Assembly: GCF_036199905.1 (NCBI RefSeq) | Contig: NZ_CP108109.1 | Location: forward strand, 7,196,501-7,260,500 | From: Streptomyces sp. NBC_00223 | Lineage (GTDB): Bacteria > Actinomycetota > Actinomycetes > Streptomycetales > Streptomycetaceae | Direction: 5' to 3' | DNA: 64,000 nucleotides | Translations under genes and position numbers: made by a program | Shown: one piece after another, positions 1 to 7,394 of the stretch | Position numbering within the stretch: position 1 is the stretch's first letter | How the letters are laid out: each line of letters starts with the position of its first letter | Notes under the pieces: generated by a model | What the model was told of the DNA's origin: nothing | Seen by the model: the letters and a program-made list of their open reading frames with translations, nothing else | The model's database searches: none

Positions 1-69
1 CGCGAACTCGGGCGCACGGGGAGTGGGCCGGGGGCAGGGGTTCGTGGAGGCCGCCCCCGGCAGGGGGTC

Positions 70-546
70 TCAGCCGTTGCGGGGAGCCGGGAAGGCCGGC
101 GTGGGCGGGTCCTCGCGGAGCGGGGCCGGCATCGCGCGGGCCGCGGGGACGGTCGCCGCGTTGAGGGCCGCCGACTCGTCCGACGAGTCGGCGGCCGACG
201 TACGGCGCCCCCCGTACCTGCGGTGGACCGCCTGCTTCGTCACCCCCAGCGCGGAGCCCACCGCGTCCCAGGAGAACCCGAGCGAACGGTCGAACTCCAC
301 CGCCGCCGTGACCAGGGCCTCCACGCTGTCGCGCAGCTCCTGGGCGAGCCGTACGGTCGGGGCGGGCGCCCGGCCGTACACCACGAATCCCGCGGTGGGG
401 GTGCCGCGGCGCGGCCGGTAGACATTGCCCAACTGGGCGGTGAGGGTCCGCAGAGCGTCCACCTGCCGGCGGACCCTTTCGATGTCCCGCACCAGAAGGT
501 GCAGGCTTGCGCGTGCCTGGGCATCAGGGGTTGCGTGGTCGGGCAT
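70..546 (-). CDS. Small HTH-containing protein of unknown role
   Basis: A 158-residue protein. Residues 1-90 look helical with many charged residues. Residues 91-111 (FSWDAVGSALGVTKQAVHRR) form a helix-turn-helix of the sigma-70 region 4/MarR style common in actinobacterial small regulators, so DNA binding is the likely role. The C-terminal 45 residues are low-complexity Ala/Pro. I chose the ATG at 546 because GGAGAG lies eight bases upstream; longer readings run into the def promoter region. It is divergent from def across about 260 bases. No partner or target can be read from the sequence. The HTH is clear by eye; the function is inference. Confidence 0.7.
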   Translation of the reverse strand: MPDHATPDAQARASLHLLVRDIERVRRQVDALRTLTAQLGNVYRPRRGTPTAGFVVYGRAPAPTVRLAQELRDSVEALVTAAVEFDRSLGFSWDAVGSALGVTKQAVHRRYGGRRTSAADSSDESAALNAATVPAARAMPAPLREDPPTPAFPAPRNG

Positions 547-742
547 CAACAAGCCTCTCCAACCGACGGTGACAAGGGACGGGCCGTATGCATTGACGTG
601 CATTGACCCGAATGCGGTCAAACTCACTTGACCAACGCGCCACAGCCCCAAGGAGTCACGCACTTCGGGGCGTGCCGCCACCACCGGGGGGCGCGCGGAC
701 CGGGCGCGCACCACCCGTGCGGGGTCTCGCGCGGTGTCGCCA

Positions 743-748
743 TAGAAT
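743..748 (+). promoter_or_regulatory. Candidate -10 hexamer for def
   Basis: TAGAAT at 743-748 matches the actinobacterial -10 consensus (TAGRAT) and lies about 60 bases before the def start. No clear -35 hexamer is visible. Upstream, TGCATTGAC occurs twice (from 588 and 599, period 11), close to the start of the divergent gene; it could be an operator, but this is not shown. Confidence 0.4.
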
Positions 749-808
749 TGACGCCCGCCCACCGGTCGCCCCTCCCGGCGCCCGCCCCCACCTCCAGGAG
801 ACGCCGCC

Positions 809-1354
809 GTGCCCGTCAAGCCCATCCGCATCTTCGGCGACCCGGTGCTGCGCATGACGGCGCAGCCGGTCACCACCTTCGACCTCGAACTGCGCAACCT
901 GGTCAAGGACTTGACCGACACCATGCAGGCCGCCCCCGGGGCCGGCCTCGCCGCGCCCCAACTGGGCATCTCGCTGCGGGTGTTCACCTATTTCGTCGAG
1001 GGCGAGCTGGGCCATCTGATCAACCCCGACCTCACCCTCACCGAGGAGGAGCAGGACGGCCCCGAGGGCTGCCTGTCCCTGCCGGGCCTGACCTACGACT
1101 GCAAGCGCGCGTTCGGCGTCGTCGCCAAGGGCTTCAACATGTACGGCGACCCGGTGACCATCGAGGGCACCCAGCGGCTGGCCCGCTGCATCCAGCACGA
1201 GACCGACCACCTGGACGGCATCATCTTCATCGACCGGCTCGACGCCGAGCAGCGCAAGGCCGCCGTGAAGGCGATCCGCGAGGCCGAGTGGGCGGGGGAG
1301 GGCACGCCGCAGGTCAGGATCTCCCCGCACGGCACCTTCGGCCGGGCCCTGTGA
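809..1354 (+). CDS. def: Peptide deformylase
   Basis: Removes the formyl group from the N-terminal methionine of nascent proteins in the cytosol. All three deformylase motifs are intact: GAGLAAPQ at residues 44-51, EGCLS at 86-90 (metal-binding Cys88) and HETDH at 130-134 (two metal-binding His and catalytic Glu131). The 181-residue length is normal for the family. The GTG start at 809 has AGGAG eight bases upstream. It is followed by fmt, the enzyme that adds the formyl group, the usual def-fmt pairing, although here about 210 bases containing a tandem repeat separate them. Confidence 0.97.
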   Translation: MPVKPIRIFGDPVLRMTAQPVTTFDLELRNLVKDLTDTMQAAPGAGLAAPQLGISLRVFTYFVEGELGHLINPDLTLTEEEQDGPEGCLSLPGLTYDCKRAFGVVAKGFNMYGDPVTIEGTQRLARCIQHETDHLDGIIFIDRLDAEQRKAAVKAIREAEWAGEGTPQVRISPHGTFGRAL

Positions 1355-1418
1355 GGGCGGCCGCCCCAGCGCTCTCCACCACCCCGGCCGACGCCGTACC
1401 GCGACCGCACCGCCGTCC

Positions 1419-1541
1419 GACCCCGTAGCGTCACCGCACGCCGGCCCCACCCCCGCACTACAGCCCGACCCCGTAGCGCCACCGCACGCCGGCCCCACCC
1501 CCGCACTACAGCCCCACCCCGTAGCGCCACCGCACAACCGC
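1419..1541 (+). repeat. 48-bp tandem repeat, about 2.5 copies, between def and fmt
   Basis: Units begin at 1419, 1467 and 1515. Each starts with the core CCCCGTAGCG(C/T)CACCGCAC, followed by a segment ending CCGCACTACAGCC. The first two units are nearly identical and the third is truncated at about 26 bases before the fmt leader. The 48-bp length is a multiple of three, but no supported gene runs through it. Confidence 0.85.
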
Positions 1542-1568
1542 CGCCCACCGAGAGGCACGCACCGCACG

Positions 1569-2501
1569 ATGAGGCTCGTCTTCGCCGGCACCCCCGAGGT
1601 CGCCGTACCCGCCCTTGACGCCCTGCTCGCCTCCGACCGGCACGAGGTGGTCGCCGTCGTCACCCGGCCCGACGCCACCGCGGGCCGCGGCCGCAAGCTG
1701 CTGGCCAGCCCGGTCGCGCAGCGCGCGGAGGAGGCCGGGATCGAGGTGCTCAAGCCGGCCAGGCCGCGCGACGAGGACTTCCTCGCCCGGCTGCGGGAGA
1801 TCGCCCCGGACTGCTGCCCGGTCGTCGCGTACGGGGCCCTGCTGCCCAAGTCCGCGCTGGACGTCCCCGCGCACGGCTGGGTCAATCTGCACTTCTCGCT
1901 GCTGCCCGCGTGGCGCGGCGCCGCGCCCGTGCAGCACGCGGTGATGGCCGGGGACGAGGTGACCGGCGCGTCCACGTTCCTCATCGAGCAGGGGCTCGAC
2001 TCGGGGCCGGTCTACGGGGTGATCACCGAGGAGATCCGCCCGGCCGACACCAGCGGCGATCTGCTCGGCCGGCTCGCGGTCAGCGGCGCCCGGCTGCTGA
2101 CCGCCACGATGGGCGGCATCGAGCGCGGTGACCTGGTCGCCCGCCCGCAGCCCGCCGACGGGGTCACCCTCGCGCCGAAGATCACCGTCGAGGACGCGGC
2201 CGTCGACTGGGCGGCGCCCGCGCTGCGCGTCGACCGGCTGATCCGCGGCTGCGAGCCCGCGCCCGGCGCCTGGACCCTGGTGGACGGCGAACGCCTCAAG
2301 CTGGGCCCGGTCCGGCTCGTCCCCGACCGTACGGACCTCGCGCCGGGCGAGCTGGCCGTCGCGAAGAACGCGGTGTACGCGGGGACGGGGAGCCACGCCG
2401 TGGAGCTGGGGGAGGTGCAGCCGCAGGGCAAGAAGCGGATGCCCGCGGCGGCTTGGGCGCGGGGGGTGCGGGTCGCCCCGGGAACGGTCCTGGGCGCGTA
2501 G
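1569..2501 (+). CDS. fmt: Methionyl-tRNA formyltransferase
   Basis: Transfers the formyl group of 10-formyl-tetrahydrofolate to Met-tRNAfMet for translation initiation. The N-terminal formyltransferase domain (residues 1-200) carries the family signature around NLHFSLLPAWRGAAPVQ, giving catalytic Asn107 and His109, and Asp144 in QGLDSG. The C-terminal OB-like domain occupies roughly 205-305. At 310 residues it has normal length. The start at 1569 begins the usual MRLVFAGTP motif. In streptomycetes fmt is normally followed closely by rsmB; here more than 10 kb of accessory DNA intervenes. Confidence 0.97.
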   Translation: MRLVFAGTPEVAVPALDALLASDRHEVVAVVTRPDATAGRGRKLLASPVAQRAEEAGIEVLKPARPRDEDFLARLREIAPDCCPVVAYGALLPKSALDVPAHGWVNLHFSLLPAWRGAAPVQHAVMAGDEVTGASTFLIEQGLDSGPVYGVITEEIRPADTSGDLLGRLAVSGARLLTATMGGIERGDLVARPQPADGVTLAPKITVEDAAVDWAAPALRVDRLIRGCEPAPGAWTLVDGERLKLGPVRLVPDRTDLAPGELAVAKNAVYAGTGSHAVELGEVQPQGKKRMPAAAWARGVRVAPGTVLGA

Positions 2502-2684
2502 CGCTCTCCGGGCTGGGGTTCGGTACGCGCGTAACGCCTTCCCGACGCGGGGTTCTCCGCGCCTGCGGCGCGGGGCTCGTGCTCTCGCCCACCCGTGCGA
2601 GTGCGGGCGGCCCCGTGGGGCGTATCCGCCGCTGACGGTCGGCCGGCGCGCGGTCTGAGTCGGCGGCCGTCGGCGGTCGGTGGC

Positions 2685-2716
2685 GTGTGCACGCCACGGC
2701 GGTGCGGCGTGCACAC
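2685..2716. terminator. Hairpin terminator between fmt and the convergent gene
   Basis: GTGTGCACGCC (2685-2695) pairs perfectly with GGCGTGCACAC (2706-2716) around a 10-base loop. It lies between fmt and a convergent gene, so it can serve both. The 322-base gap 2502-2823 also holds a smaller 7-bp GC stem at 2557-2573 and a 16-bp palindrome CCCCGAAGCTTCGGGG at 2781-2796. I see no gene in this gap. Confidence 0.7.
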
Positions 2717-2823
2717 CGCGCGCCCGGTCCCTTGCGGTCCGTCCCGGCCCACCGTCCGGTGGTGGGTCGGGCCCAGTTCCTCCCCGAAGCTTCGGGGCAG
2801 CCCCACGCGTGCGGCGTATGCGC

Positions 2824-3480
2824 TCAGGCCGTGGCGTCGAGGTCGACCGGTTGGCAGTCGAGGAGTTGGCGGACGAGTTGGTGGGCGATGGTGTAGCGGA
2901 TGTTGGGGTGGTGGTAGCCGACGACTTCGTCGATGACGGGTCCGCGGCCCGGGATGCGGGGGTCGTGAATGCCGCCGTAGACCCCGACGACGGGGTACTG
3001 CTTCACGCGCACCGCCGCGAAGCCGCTGTTGAGGTGGGGGCAGGCGCGGGTGGATTTGTGGGCGCAGGGCAGGCAGACGGGCGGGTGGGGGGTGGCCATG
3101 CCGTCGGGCCAGTTGGGCCAGTCCTGGGAGTAGTCGCCGAGGAGCCAGAGCATGCCGTGTTCGTTGAGGTCGGCCGGTCCGGCGCAGACCTGGCACAGGA
3201 GCCTGCGCATGGCGCGGCGCTGGCGCAGGGAGTGGACCTTTCCCAGCTGGGGCGTTCCCTGGCCGGGTTTGAGGGTGATGCGGTTCCACAGGGCGCCGTG
3301 GCTGTCGCGGTCGGCGGGCACTTCGTCGTCGTAGGCGATACGCCCGCGCCGCCGGTCGAACACCACGGTGGGCTTGAGGATCTGCTCGGCGGTCCAGGTG
3401 GCGATGTAGGGGACCGTCGGGTGCGGCCGCGGCCCGGGCTCGGCCGTCGCCGGGCTGTGGGCGGGGGTGTGCGTCGTCAT
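2824..3480 (-). CDS. Hypothetical protein with CxxC motifs
   Basis: A 218-residue cytosolic protein I cannot name. After a disordered Pro/Thr-rich N-terminus, residues 24-70 look folded. Two Cys pairs follow (CQVC and CLPC, then a third Cys-His in ACPHL), with the spacing expected of a treble-clef or zinc-ribbon module. The C-terminal third ends in a helical segment. I chose the ATG at 3480; an in-frame extension upstream adds only low-complexity sequence. It is the last gene of a leftward group with a coiled-coil protein and an XRE regulator, an arrangement seen near mobile modules in streptomycetes. The zinc binding is inferred from the Cys spacing only. Confidence 0.65.
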   Translation of the reverse strand: MTTHTPAHSPATAEPGPRPHPTVPYIATWTAEQILKPTVVFDRRRGRIAYDDEVPADRDSHGALWNRITLKPGQGTPQLGKVHSLRQRRAMRRLLCQVCAGPADLNEHGMLWLLGDYSQDWPNWPDGMATPHPPVCLPCAHKSTRACPHLNSGFAAVRVKQYPVVGVYGGIHDPRIPGRGPVIDEVVGYHHPNIRYTIAHQLVRQLLDCQPVDLDATA

Positions 3481-3572
3481 GGGGGTTGGCGTCTCCGTTT
3501 TCGGGTCGGTAGGCCGTGAGCGAGGTGAGTAGGGGCAAGTGGTGATCCGGAGAAGGTCCCGGCGATACGGGG

Positions 3573-3863
3573 TCAGCCGGTGGTTCCCGGGTCGGTGACC
3601 AGTGCGCGGGAGAGGGCGGTCAGGGCGTCGGTGATCGTGCCGAGTCGCTGCTCGATCGTGTCGAGCCGTTGGGCAACCGTGTCGAGCCGCTCGGCGATCG
3701 TGCGCTCTCCCGGCTCGCCTGGGGTGTTCCCGGGCGCGGTGTGCTGCTGCGTGCGTATGGCGGCCAGTTGCTCGCTGTGCCCGGCGAGGGTGCGGCCGGT
3801 GCGGAACGCTTCCGCCTCCAGGTCCCGCAACCGCCCGCCGTACGTCACTGTCCCGGCCGTCAT
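3573..3863 (-). CDS. Small coiled-coil protein
   Basis: A 96-residue protein. Residues 50-88 contain heptad-like repeats (ERLDTVAQRLDTIEQRLGTI) with Leu/Ile/Val at a and d positions, so it probably forms a parallel coiled coil. Residues 12-40 are a second amphipathic helix. The start overlaps the stop of the upstream XRE gene in an ATGA (3860-3863), so the two are translationally coupled. A role as a partner or oligomerisation subunit of that regulator is inference from the coupling; no family name is supported. Confidence 0.6.
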   Translation of the reverse strand: MTAGTVTYGGRLRDLEAEAFRTGRTLAGHSEQLAAIRTQQHTAPGNTPGEPGERTIAERLDTVAQRLDTIEQRLGTITDALTALSRALVTDPGTTG

Positions 3864-4114
3864 GCCGTTTTCCCGGCATGTACGTGTTTGCGTTCCAGGA
3901 CGACGATGGGGCAGTTGAGCGCTTCCGCGATCTTCGCGAGGTTGGCGGGGGTGGCGTTGCGCCAGCCGGACTCGATCTCCCCCATCAACACCGCGGAAAT
4001 CCCCACTTGCCGGGCGAGAGCCCGCTTGGTCAGACCGGCCTTCTCGCGTGCCCAGGTCACCGCGGCCGGTTCCTGATGAAGCACCCGGGGACGCCTGCGG
4101 GTTCCGACGGTCAT
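3860..4114 (-). CDS. XRE-family DNA-binding protein
   Basis: A compact 84-residue helix-turn-helix protein. The HTH runs about residues 18-72 with the XRE pattern (TKRALARQVGISAVLMGEIESG, then NLAKIAEAL) and no effector domain. I used the ATG at 4114; a GTG at 4168 would add 18 residues of basic sequence and cannot be excluded. It overlaps the next gene by four bases. A 45-base segment of its 3' end (3884-3928) recurs with two mismatches at 6636-6680, where it is only a remnant. Likely a local repressor, by analogy to other XRE modules. Confidence 0.75.
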   Translation of the reverse strand: MTVGTRRRPRVLHQEPAAVTWAREKAGLTKRALARQVGISAVLMGEIESGWRNATPANLAKIAEALNCPIVVLERKHVHAGKTA

Positions 4115-4208
4115 ACGGCGACCGCCCCGCTCCCCGGTACGCGGCGCCGAGCGCAGTCCGCCCACCACCGGGTCCGCACCTCCGGGAACGGCTCATGTGC
4201 CTGGCCGG

Positions 4209-4616
4209 TCACTGCGTATCCCTTGACAGGAACGTCGAGAAGTCCTGTGCGGCTGCGGTGAGTTCTTCGGTGCTGTCGAGGGTGGGGGCGGGGGGCGACA
4301 GGCGGGCGCCTCGGCTGTGTGCGACGCGCAGGGCGTCGAGAAGGGCCTCGGTCAGGCGGGCGATGAGGAAGCACAGTTCCCGGGGCGACGCCTCCGGCCC
4401 GTCCAGCACGGCGCGGACGTGTCCCAGGAGTTGTCCGGCAAGGCCGAGCTGGACGGCCTCCATCTGGTCGGCCAGCTTCCACAGCGGCCCCGGCCGGTCG
4501 CTGCTCAGGTAGGCGGGCTGCCCGTTCTCCCCGGTCCAGGGCAGTAAGCGCAGCGTGGGTCCGGCTGCCCCCACGGTGAGGTCGCGGTGGTCCTGTTGCT
4601 CGGCGTCTGTGGTCAT
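4209..4616 (-). CDS. Hypothetical protein next to an XRE regulator
   Basis: A 135-residue protein of a type often found beside XRE regulators in streptomycetes, without a known role. Residues 20-50 form a beta-rich opening (LRLLPWTGENGQPAYL). Residues 45-130 are mainly helical, with two amphipathic helices (MEAVQLGLAGQLLGHVRAVL and ELCFLIARLTEALLDALRVA). There is no signal peptide, membrane segment or catalytic motif. It is divergent from the large XRE gene at 4818, sharing a 200-base upstream region, so joint regulation is plausible. The ATG at 4616 was chosen because upstream sequence in this frame is low-complexity. Confidence 0.6.
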   Translation of the reverse strand: MTTDAEQQDHRDLTVGAAGPTLRLLPWTGENGQPAYLSSDRPGPLWKLADQMEAVQLGLAGQLLGHVRAVLDGPEASPRELCFLIARLTEALLDALRVAHSRGARLSPPAPTLDSTEELTAAAQDFSTFLSRDTQ

Positions 4617-4817
4617 CACGGTCCCTGTGTCGATTCGGTGACTGGGTGTGAGGACCGTATGGGTGCGTGATGTTGCGTCCCCATGGATGGGATGGCCCAC
4701 TTGTCGACTCGGCACGGTGCAACCACCACGTTCCGATGTAGTTGGTCCTCGTGGCCGGGTTACCCGGTCACCCTGCTGCGGCTGCGTCGTACGCTGGATC
4801 GGAGGGCAGGTGAGGGT

Positions 4818-6056
4818 ATGTCGGAAGAACTCGCGGACAATGTGCGCAGGTACCGGCGAAGGGCCGGTCTCAGCCAGGAGGAACTCGCCCATCAGTCGGG
4901 CTTTTCCGTAGGGACGATCAGTAAGATCGAGCAGGGCGGAAGCGTGCGGATCGAGACGCTTCACGCCATTGCGCGTGGTCTCGGAGTAAGAACCTCGGAG
5001 TTGTTGGTTTCGGGCGCCCCAACGCCGGTTCGTCACAACGATCCGAATGATCTCAACCTTCGTGATCTGCGTATCGCGTTGACTCCGCGCGTACGGCTGA
5101 CCGCTGCCCCGCCGCCTACGGGTGACGAACCGAATCTGCGTCTTCTGCGGCGGGCGATTCGTGACGCCGTGACGTTGTACCCCGCGGGCCGGTACGCAAG
5201 TCTTGCTGCGGCACTCCCGCCGCTCGTGCGAGACGCCAACGCAGCTGTTGCTTACTACGAGGGATCTGAGGAAGAGTCACGGAAGGCGCTGCTGGCCCGT
5301 GCGGAAGTGCTGGGACTTGCCGGACGATATCTGACACAGGTCAGGCAGTTCGATATTGCTCACGTGGCGGCTGCCGCGTCGGTGAACGACACGGTAGCGG
5401 CAAAGGATGACGTGGCTGCCGCCAACCGGGTCAGGGGGCTGTGTTTCACGCTGCTGCGGACCGGACGGTTCGATGAGGCGGAAGAACTCGCCGTCGAGGC
5501 AATGGACCTGATTGAACCAAAGATCAGCGATGTCGATCCTGACCGCTATTCCGTGTGGGGCGGTGTTGCGATGGAAGCGGCTGCGGCGGCCATCCGCAAC
5601 AACCGGCCGCAGGAGGCCAGGGAATACCGCCGGGTGGCTTCCATCGCGGTTGCCGCAATCGGGCATCCGCACAAATTCGATTCTTTTAGCGTTTTCGGCC
5701 CTGTAACGGCGGCGATGAAGTCGCTGGAAGACTCCATGATCATCGGCGATGCCCGAACAGTCGTACGGAGGTCTGCGGAAGACGAGGCCCTGTCTCCCAA
5801 GGCATGGGGGCGTCTGGGAAAGCCCAGCACGACCGACGGCAGCCGGTACGTGCTCGACCTGGCACGTGCGCACGTTCACACGGGGGACGCGTTAGCGGGA
5901 ATGGACGAGATGATGCGGCTCTACCGTTCGGTTCCCGAGTGGCTGCGGCACCAGAAGTTGGCTGCCGTGACCATGGAAGAGATCATGAAGAAGCGCAAGC
6001 GCACCCTGACCACAGATATGCGGGTGGTCGCCGATCATCTCCGCATCTCCGGGTAA
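4818..6056 (+). CDS. XRE-family regulator with TPR-like sensor region
   Basis: A 412-residue protein. Residues 1-62 are an XRE HTH (RRYRRRAGLSQEELAHQSGF, SVGTISKIEQG). From about residue 100 the protein is all-helical and Ala-rich with TPR-like pairs, the layout of large actinobacterial XRE regulators that sense a peptide or small ligand. I took ATG 4818, with GGAGG from 4801 and AGG nearer, because homologous HTH domains begin a few residues before RRYRRRAG. Codon use is less GC-skewed at third positions than in neighbouring core genes, suggesting transfer. It is divergent from the hypothetical gene at 4616. The ligand is unknown. Confidence 0.8.
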   Translation: MSEELADNVRRYRRRAGLSQEELAHQSGFSVGTISKIEQGGSVRIETLHAIARGLGVRTSELLVSGAPTPVRHNDPNDLNLRDLRIALTPRVRLTAAPPPTGDEPNLRLLRRAIRDAVTLYPAGRYASLAAALPPLVRDANAAVAYYEGSEEESRKALLARAEVLGLAGRYLTQVRQFDIAHVAAAASVNDTVAAKDDVAAANRVRGLCFTLLRTGRFDEAEELAVEAMDLIEPKISDVDPDRYSVWGGVAMEAAAAAIRNNRPQEAREYRRVASIAVAAIGHPHKFDSFSVFGPVTAAMKSLEDSMIIGDARTVVRRSAEDEALSPKAWGRLGKPSTTDGSRYVLDLARAHVHTGDALAGMDEMMRLYRSVPEWLRHQKLAAVTMEEIMKKRKRTLTTDMRVVADHLRISG

Positions 6057-6073
6057 CGGCGGCGGATCACATC

Positions 6074-6106
6074 AGCCCCGAATGCCTCTGGTGGGCGTCC
6101 GGGGCT
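6074..6106 (+). terminator. Weak hairpin after the XRE gene
   Basis: AGCCCCG (6074-6080) pairs with CGGGGCT (6100-6106) around a 19-base loop, 17 bases after the XRE stop codon. Position supports a terminator; the long loop makes it weak. Confidence 0.35.
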
Positions 6107-6162
6107 TCGTGCTCTCTGTCGCCGGTGGGCGCGGTGTCTGGTGCGGGGAGTCGGAGCTGTAG

Positions 6163-6267
6163 GCGGAGCGGTACGAACTGGCGTTCAACAACATCCAACG
6201 GTCCTCGCTCAGCGAGGCGGCAAGCATCAAGTTCATCGCTGAAGCTGTGAAGGAGTTGCGCAAGTGA
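6163..6267 (+). pseudogene. 3' remnant of a DUF5753 (Scr1-type) XRE regulator
   Basis: In the frame that ends at TGA 6265-6267, codons after an in-frame TAG (6160-6162) read AERYELAFNNIQRSSLSEAA and end in EAVKELRK. This is the typical last helix pair of DUF5753-type XRE regulators. The HTH and the rest of the gene are missing; the sequence immediately upstream is the 3' flank of a different XRE gene. Its stop overlaps the DUF397 start in GTGA, exactly as intact XRE-DUF397 pairs do. So it is the tail of a regulator whose body was deleted. Confidence 0.7.
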
Positions 6268-6470
6268 CCAACAGCGATCTGACCAACGCACGATGGTTCA
6301 AGTCGAGCTACAGCAACGGCCAAGGAGCGTGCGTCGAGGTGGCGTTCGTGAGCGGCGCCGTCGCCATGCGGGACAGCAAGGTCCCCGACGGCCCTGCCCT
6401 GCTGTTCGCCCCCCAGGAGTTCAGCGCGTTCGTTCGCAGCGTCGGTGACGGCGAGTTCAACGCGTCGTAA
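6264..6470 (+). CDS. DUF397 domain protein
   Basis: A 68-residue DUF397 protein, a family found almost only in actinobacteria as the small partner of an XRE/DUF5753 regulator (for example WhiJ-like and Scr1/Scr2 pairs). Typical features are the N-terminal ARWFKSSYSNGQGACVEVA, the MRDSKVPDGPALLF centre and the FSAFVRSV end. It begins at GTG 6264, overlapping the stop of the broken regulator by four bases. With its partner reduced to a fragment it is probably an orphan, unless it works with the XRE protein encoded at 4818. Confidence 0.9.
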   Translation: MTNSDLTNARWFKSSYSNGQGACVEVAFVSGAVAMRDSKVPDGPALLFAPQEFSAFVRSVGDGEFNAS

Positions 6471-6491
6471 CCACGCACAGCCTGCGCCGTA

Positions 6492-6532
6492 CCGACAGCG
6501 CCCGACCGGTGAGCGAGATCGGGCGCTGTCGG
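6492..6532. terminator. Strong hairpin after DUF397
   Basis: CCGACAGCGCCCGA (6492-6505) pairs perfectly over 14 bases with 6519-6532, leaving a 13-base loop. It lies just after the DUF397 stop and immediately precedes the direct-repeat copy starting at 6531. It fits an intrinsic terminator without a U-tract, as is usual in streptomycetes. Confidence 0.75.
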
Positions 6533-6605
6533 GCTCGGTGGACTACATCGTGACCCCTGACGAGGTGATCCGCTGCACCAGCCGGCGACGGCCGCGGGGG
6601 CTGGT
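6531..6605 (+). repeat. 75-bp direct repeat, left copy (5-FTHF cyclo-ligase-like fragment)
   Basis: This 75-base segment matches 12557-12631 at 74 positions. It encodes GSVDYIVTPDEVI(R/H)CTSRRR, which I recognise as the C-terminal region of 5-formyltetrahydrofolate cyclo-ligase-like proteins. Here both ends are cut, so it is a gene fragment. The two copies flank the murF/ddl/racemase/C39/XRE cassette. Confidence 0.8.
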
Positions 6606-6608
6606 AGT

Positions 6609-6680
6609 GAGGTGAGCAGGGGCAAGTGGCCCGTAGTGTTTGCGTTCCAGGACGGCGATGGGCCAGTTGAGCGCTTCCGC
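6609..6680 (-). pseudogene. Remnant of an XRE-module copy
   Basis: Two pieces of the module at 3.5-3.9 kb recur here side by side. 6609-6629 matches 3522-3542 (20 of 21), and 6636-6680 matches 3884-3928 (43 of 45). The second piece reads on the minus strand as the C-terminus of the XRE protein (AEALNWPIAVLERKH against AEALNCPIVVLERKH). The order and spacing are collapsed, so this is the scar of a duplicated and deleted module. The 312-base gap 6471-6782 contains only this, the hairpin and the 75-bp repeat copy. Confidence 0.65.
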
Positions 6681-6782
6681 CCATGTCCCGCGTCGGGGAC
6701 GGATCGGTGATGCCCGTCGCCTCGATCGCGTGGGTCACACCCTGTCCCCGGCCCGGGGCTTGGGTCGGCGGCGTCCGTGTTT

Positions 6783-7394
6783 TCAGGTCAGGGACACGCC
6801 GCGGCCGCCGAAGAACTCGGCGAACTCGGCCACGGGCAGACTCGCCGTACGCGCCTGCTCGGTGTGCCCGGACGGGTTGCGGAAGCGCACCGTGTCCCCT
6901 TGGCGGTCGGTGATGAGCACGAGGTGCCCGCCCTTGCCGGGGGCGGGGTTCTCCGGTCGGCGGATCTCCTTGTGTACGGAGGCCATCACCAGGCGCCCGG
7001 CGTCGAGGAGGTCGAGGAGGCCGGGCATGGTCAGGGTCGGGTGGACCTCGGCGCCCAGCGGGTGGACGTCCAGCACGTACTGGACGAACGGGGCGTAGAT
7101 CAGGCCGCGGATCGCTCCGGTGTCCGGGTCCTCGGTGTACGCCCCGTACTTCCGGGCGCCGTCGAGGAGTTCGAACATGCTGGGTGCGTCGCCGGTCCGG
7201 GCCAGGAGTGCCATGCGCAGGCAGGCGATGCCGCACATGTGACCGTTCCACCGGCCGTAGGTCTCGATGTCGGGTGCGCCGGACTCCGCCCAGCGGGGAT
7301 CGTCGCTGTGGGCGCGGCCCTCGTAGGCGAAGGCGGTGATGAGGTTCTCGCTGGCGTACTGGGTGATGGTGGGGAACGGGTGGTCGTCAGACAC
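6783..7394 (-). CDS. C39-like cysteine peptidase domain protein (cytosolic)
   Basis: A 203-residue single-domain protein of the papain-like C39 type. GHMCGIACLRM (residues 51-61) holds the probable nucleophile Cys54, PGKGGHLVLITD supplies His157 and RFRNPSG supplies Asn173. There is no signal peptide, membrane segment or ABC transporter domain, so it acts in the cytosol and is not a bacteriocin exporter. The GTG start (7394) overlaps the stop of the racemase-like gene by eight bases and has GGAAGG nine bases upstream. In a cassette with D-amino-acid ligase homologues it could hydrolyse or transfer a small peptide, a role analogous to VanX or a peptide-releasing enzyme; this is inference. Confidence 0.75.
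   Translation of the reverse strand: MSDDHPFPTITQYASENLITAFAYEGRAHSDDPRWAESGAPDIETYGRWNGHMCGIACLRMALLARTGDAPSMFELLDGARKYGAYTEDPDTGAIRGLIYAPFVQYVLDVHPLGAEVHPTLTMPGLLDLLDAGRLVMASVHKEIRRPENPAPGKGGHLVLITDRQGDTVRFRNPSGHTEQARTASLPVAEFAEFFGGRGVSLT

Noticed and set aside
1419..1541. 48-bp repeats as a CRISPR array
   Set aside because: No spacers between repeats; direct tandem units only, no cas genes.
6783..7394. C39 protein as part of a bacteriocin ABC exporter
   Set aside because: Only the peptidase-like domain, no transmembrane or ABC domain, and no double-glycine leader peptide gene nearby.
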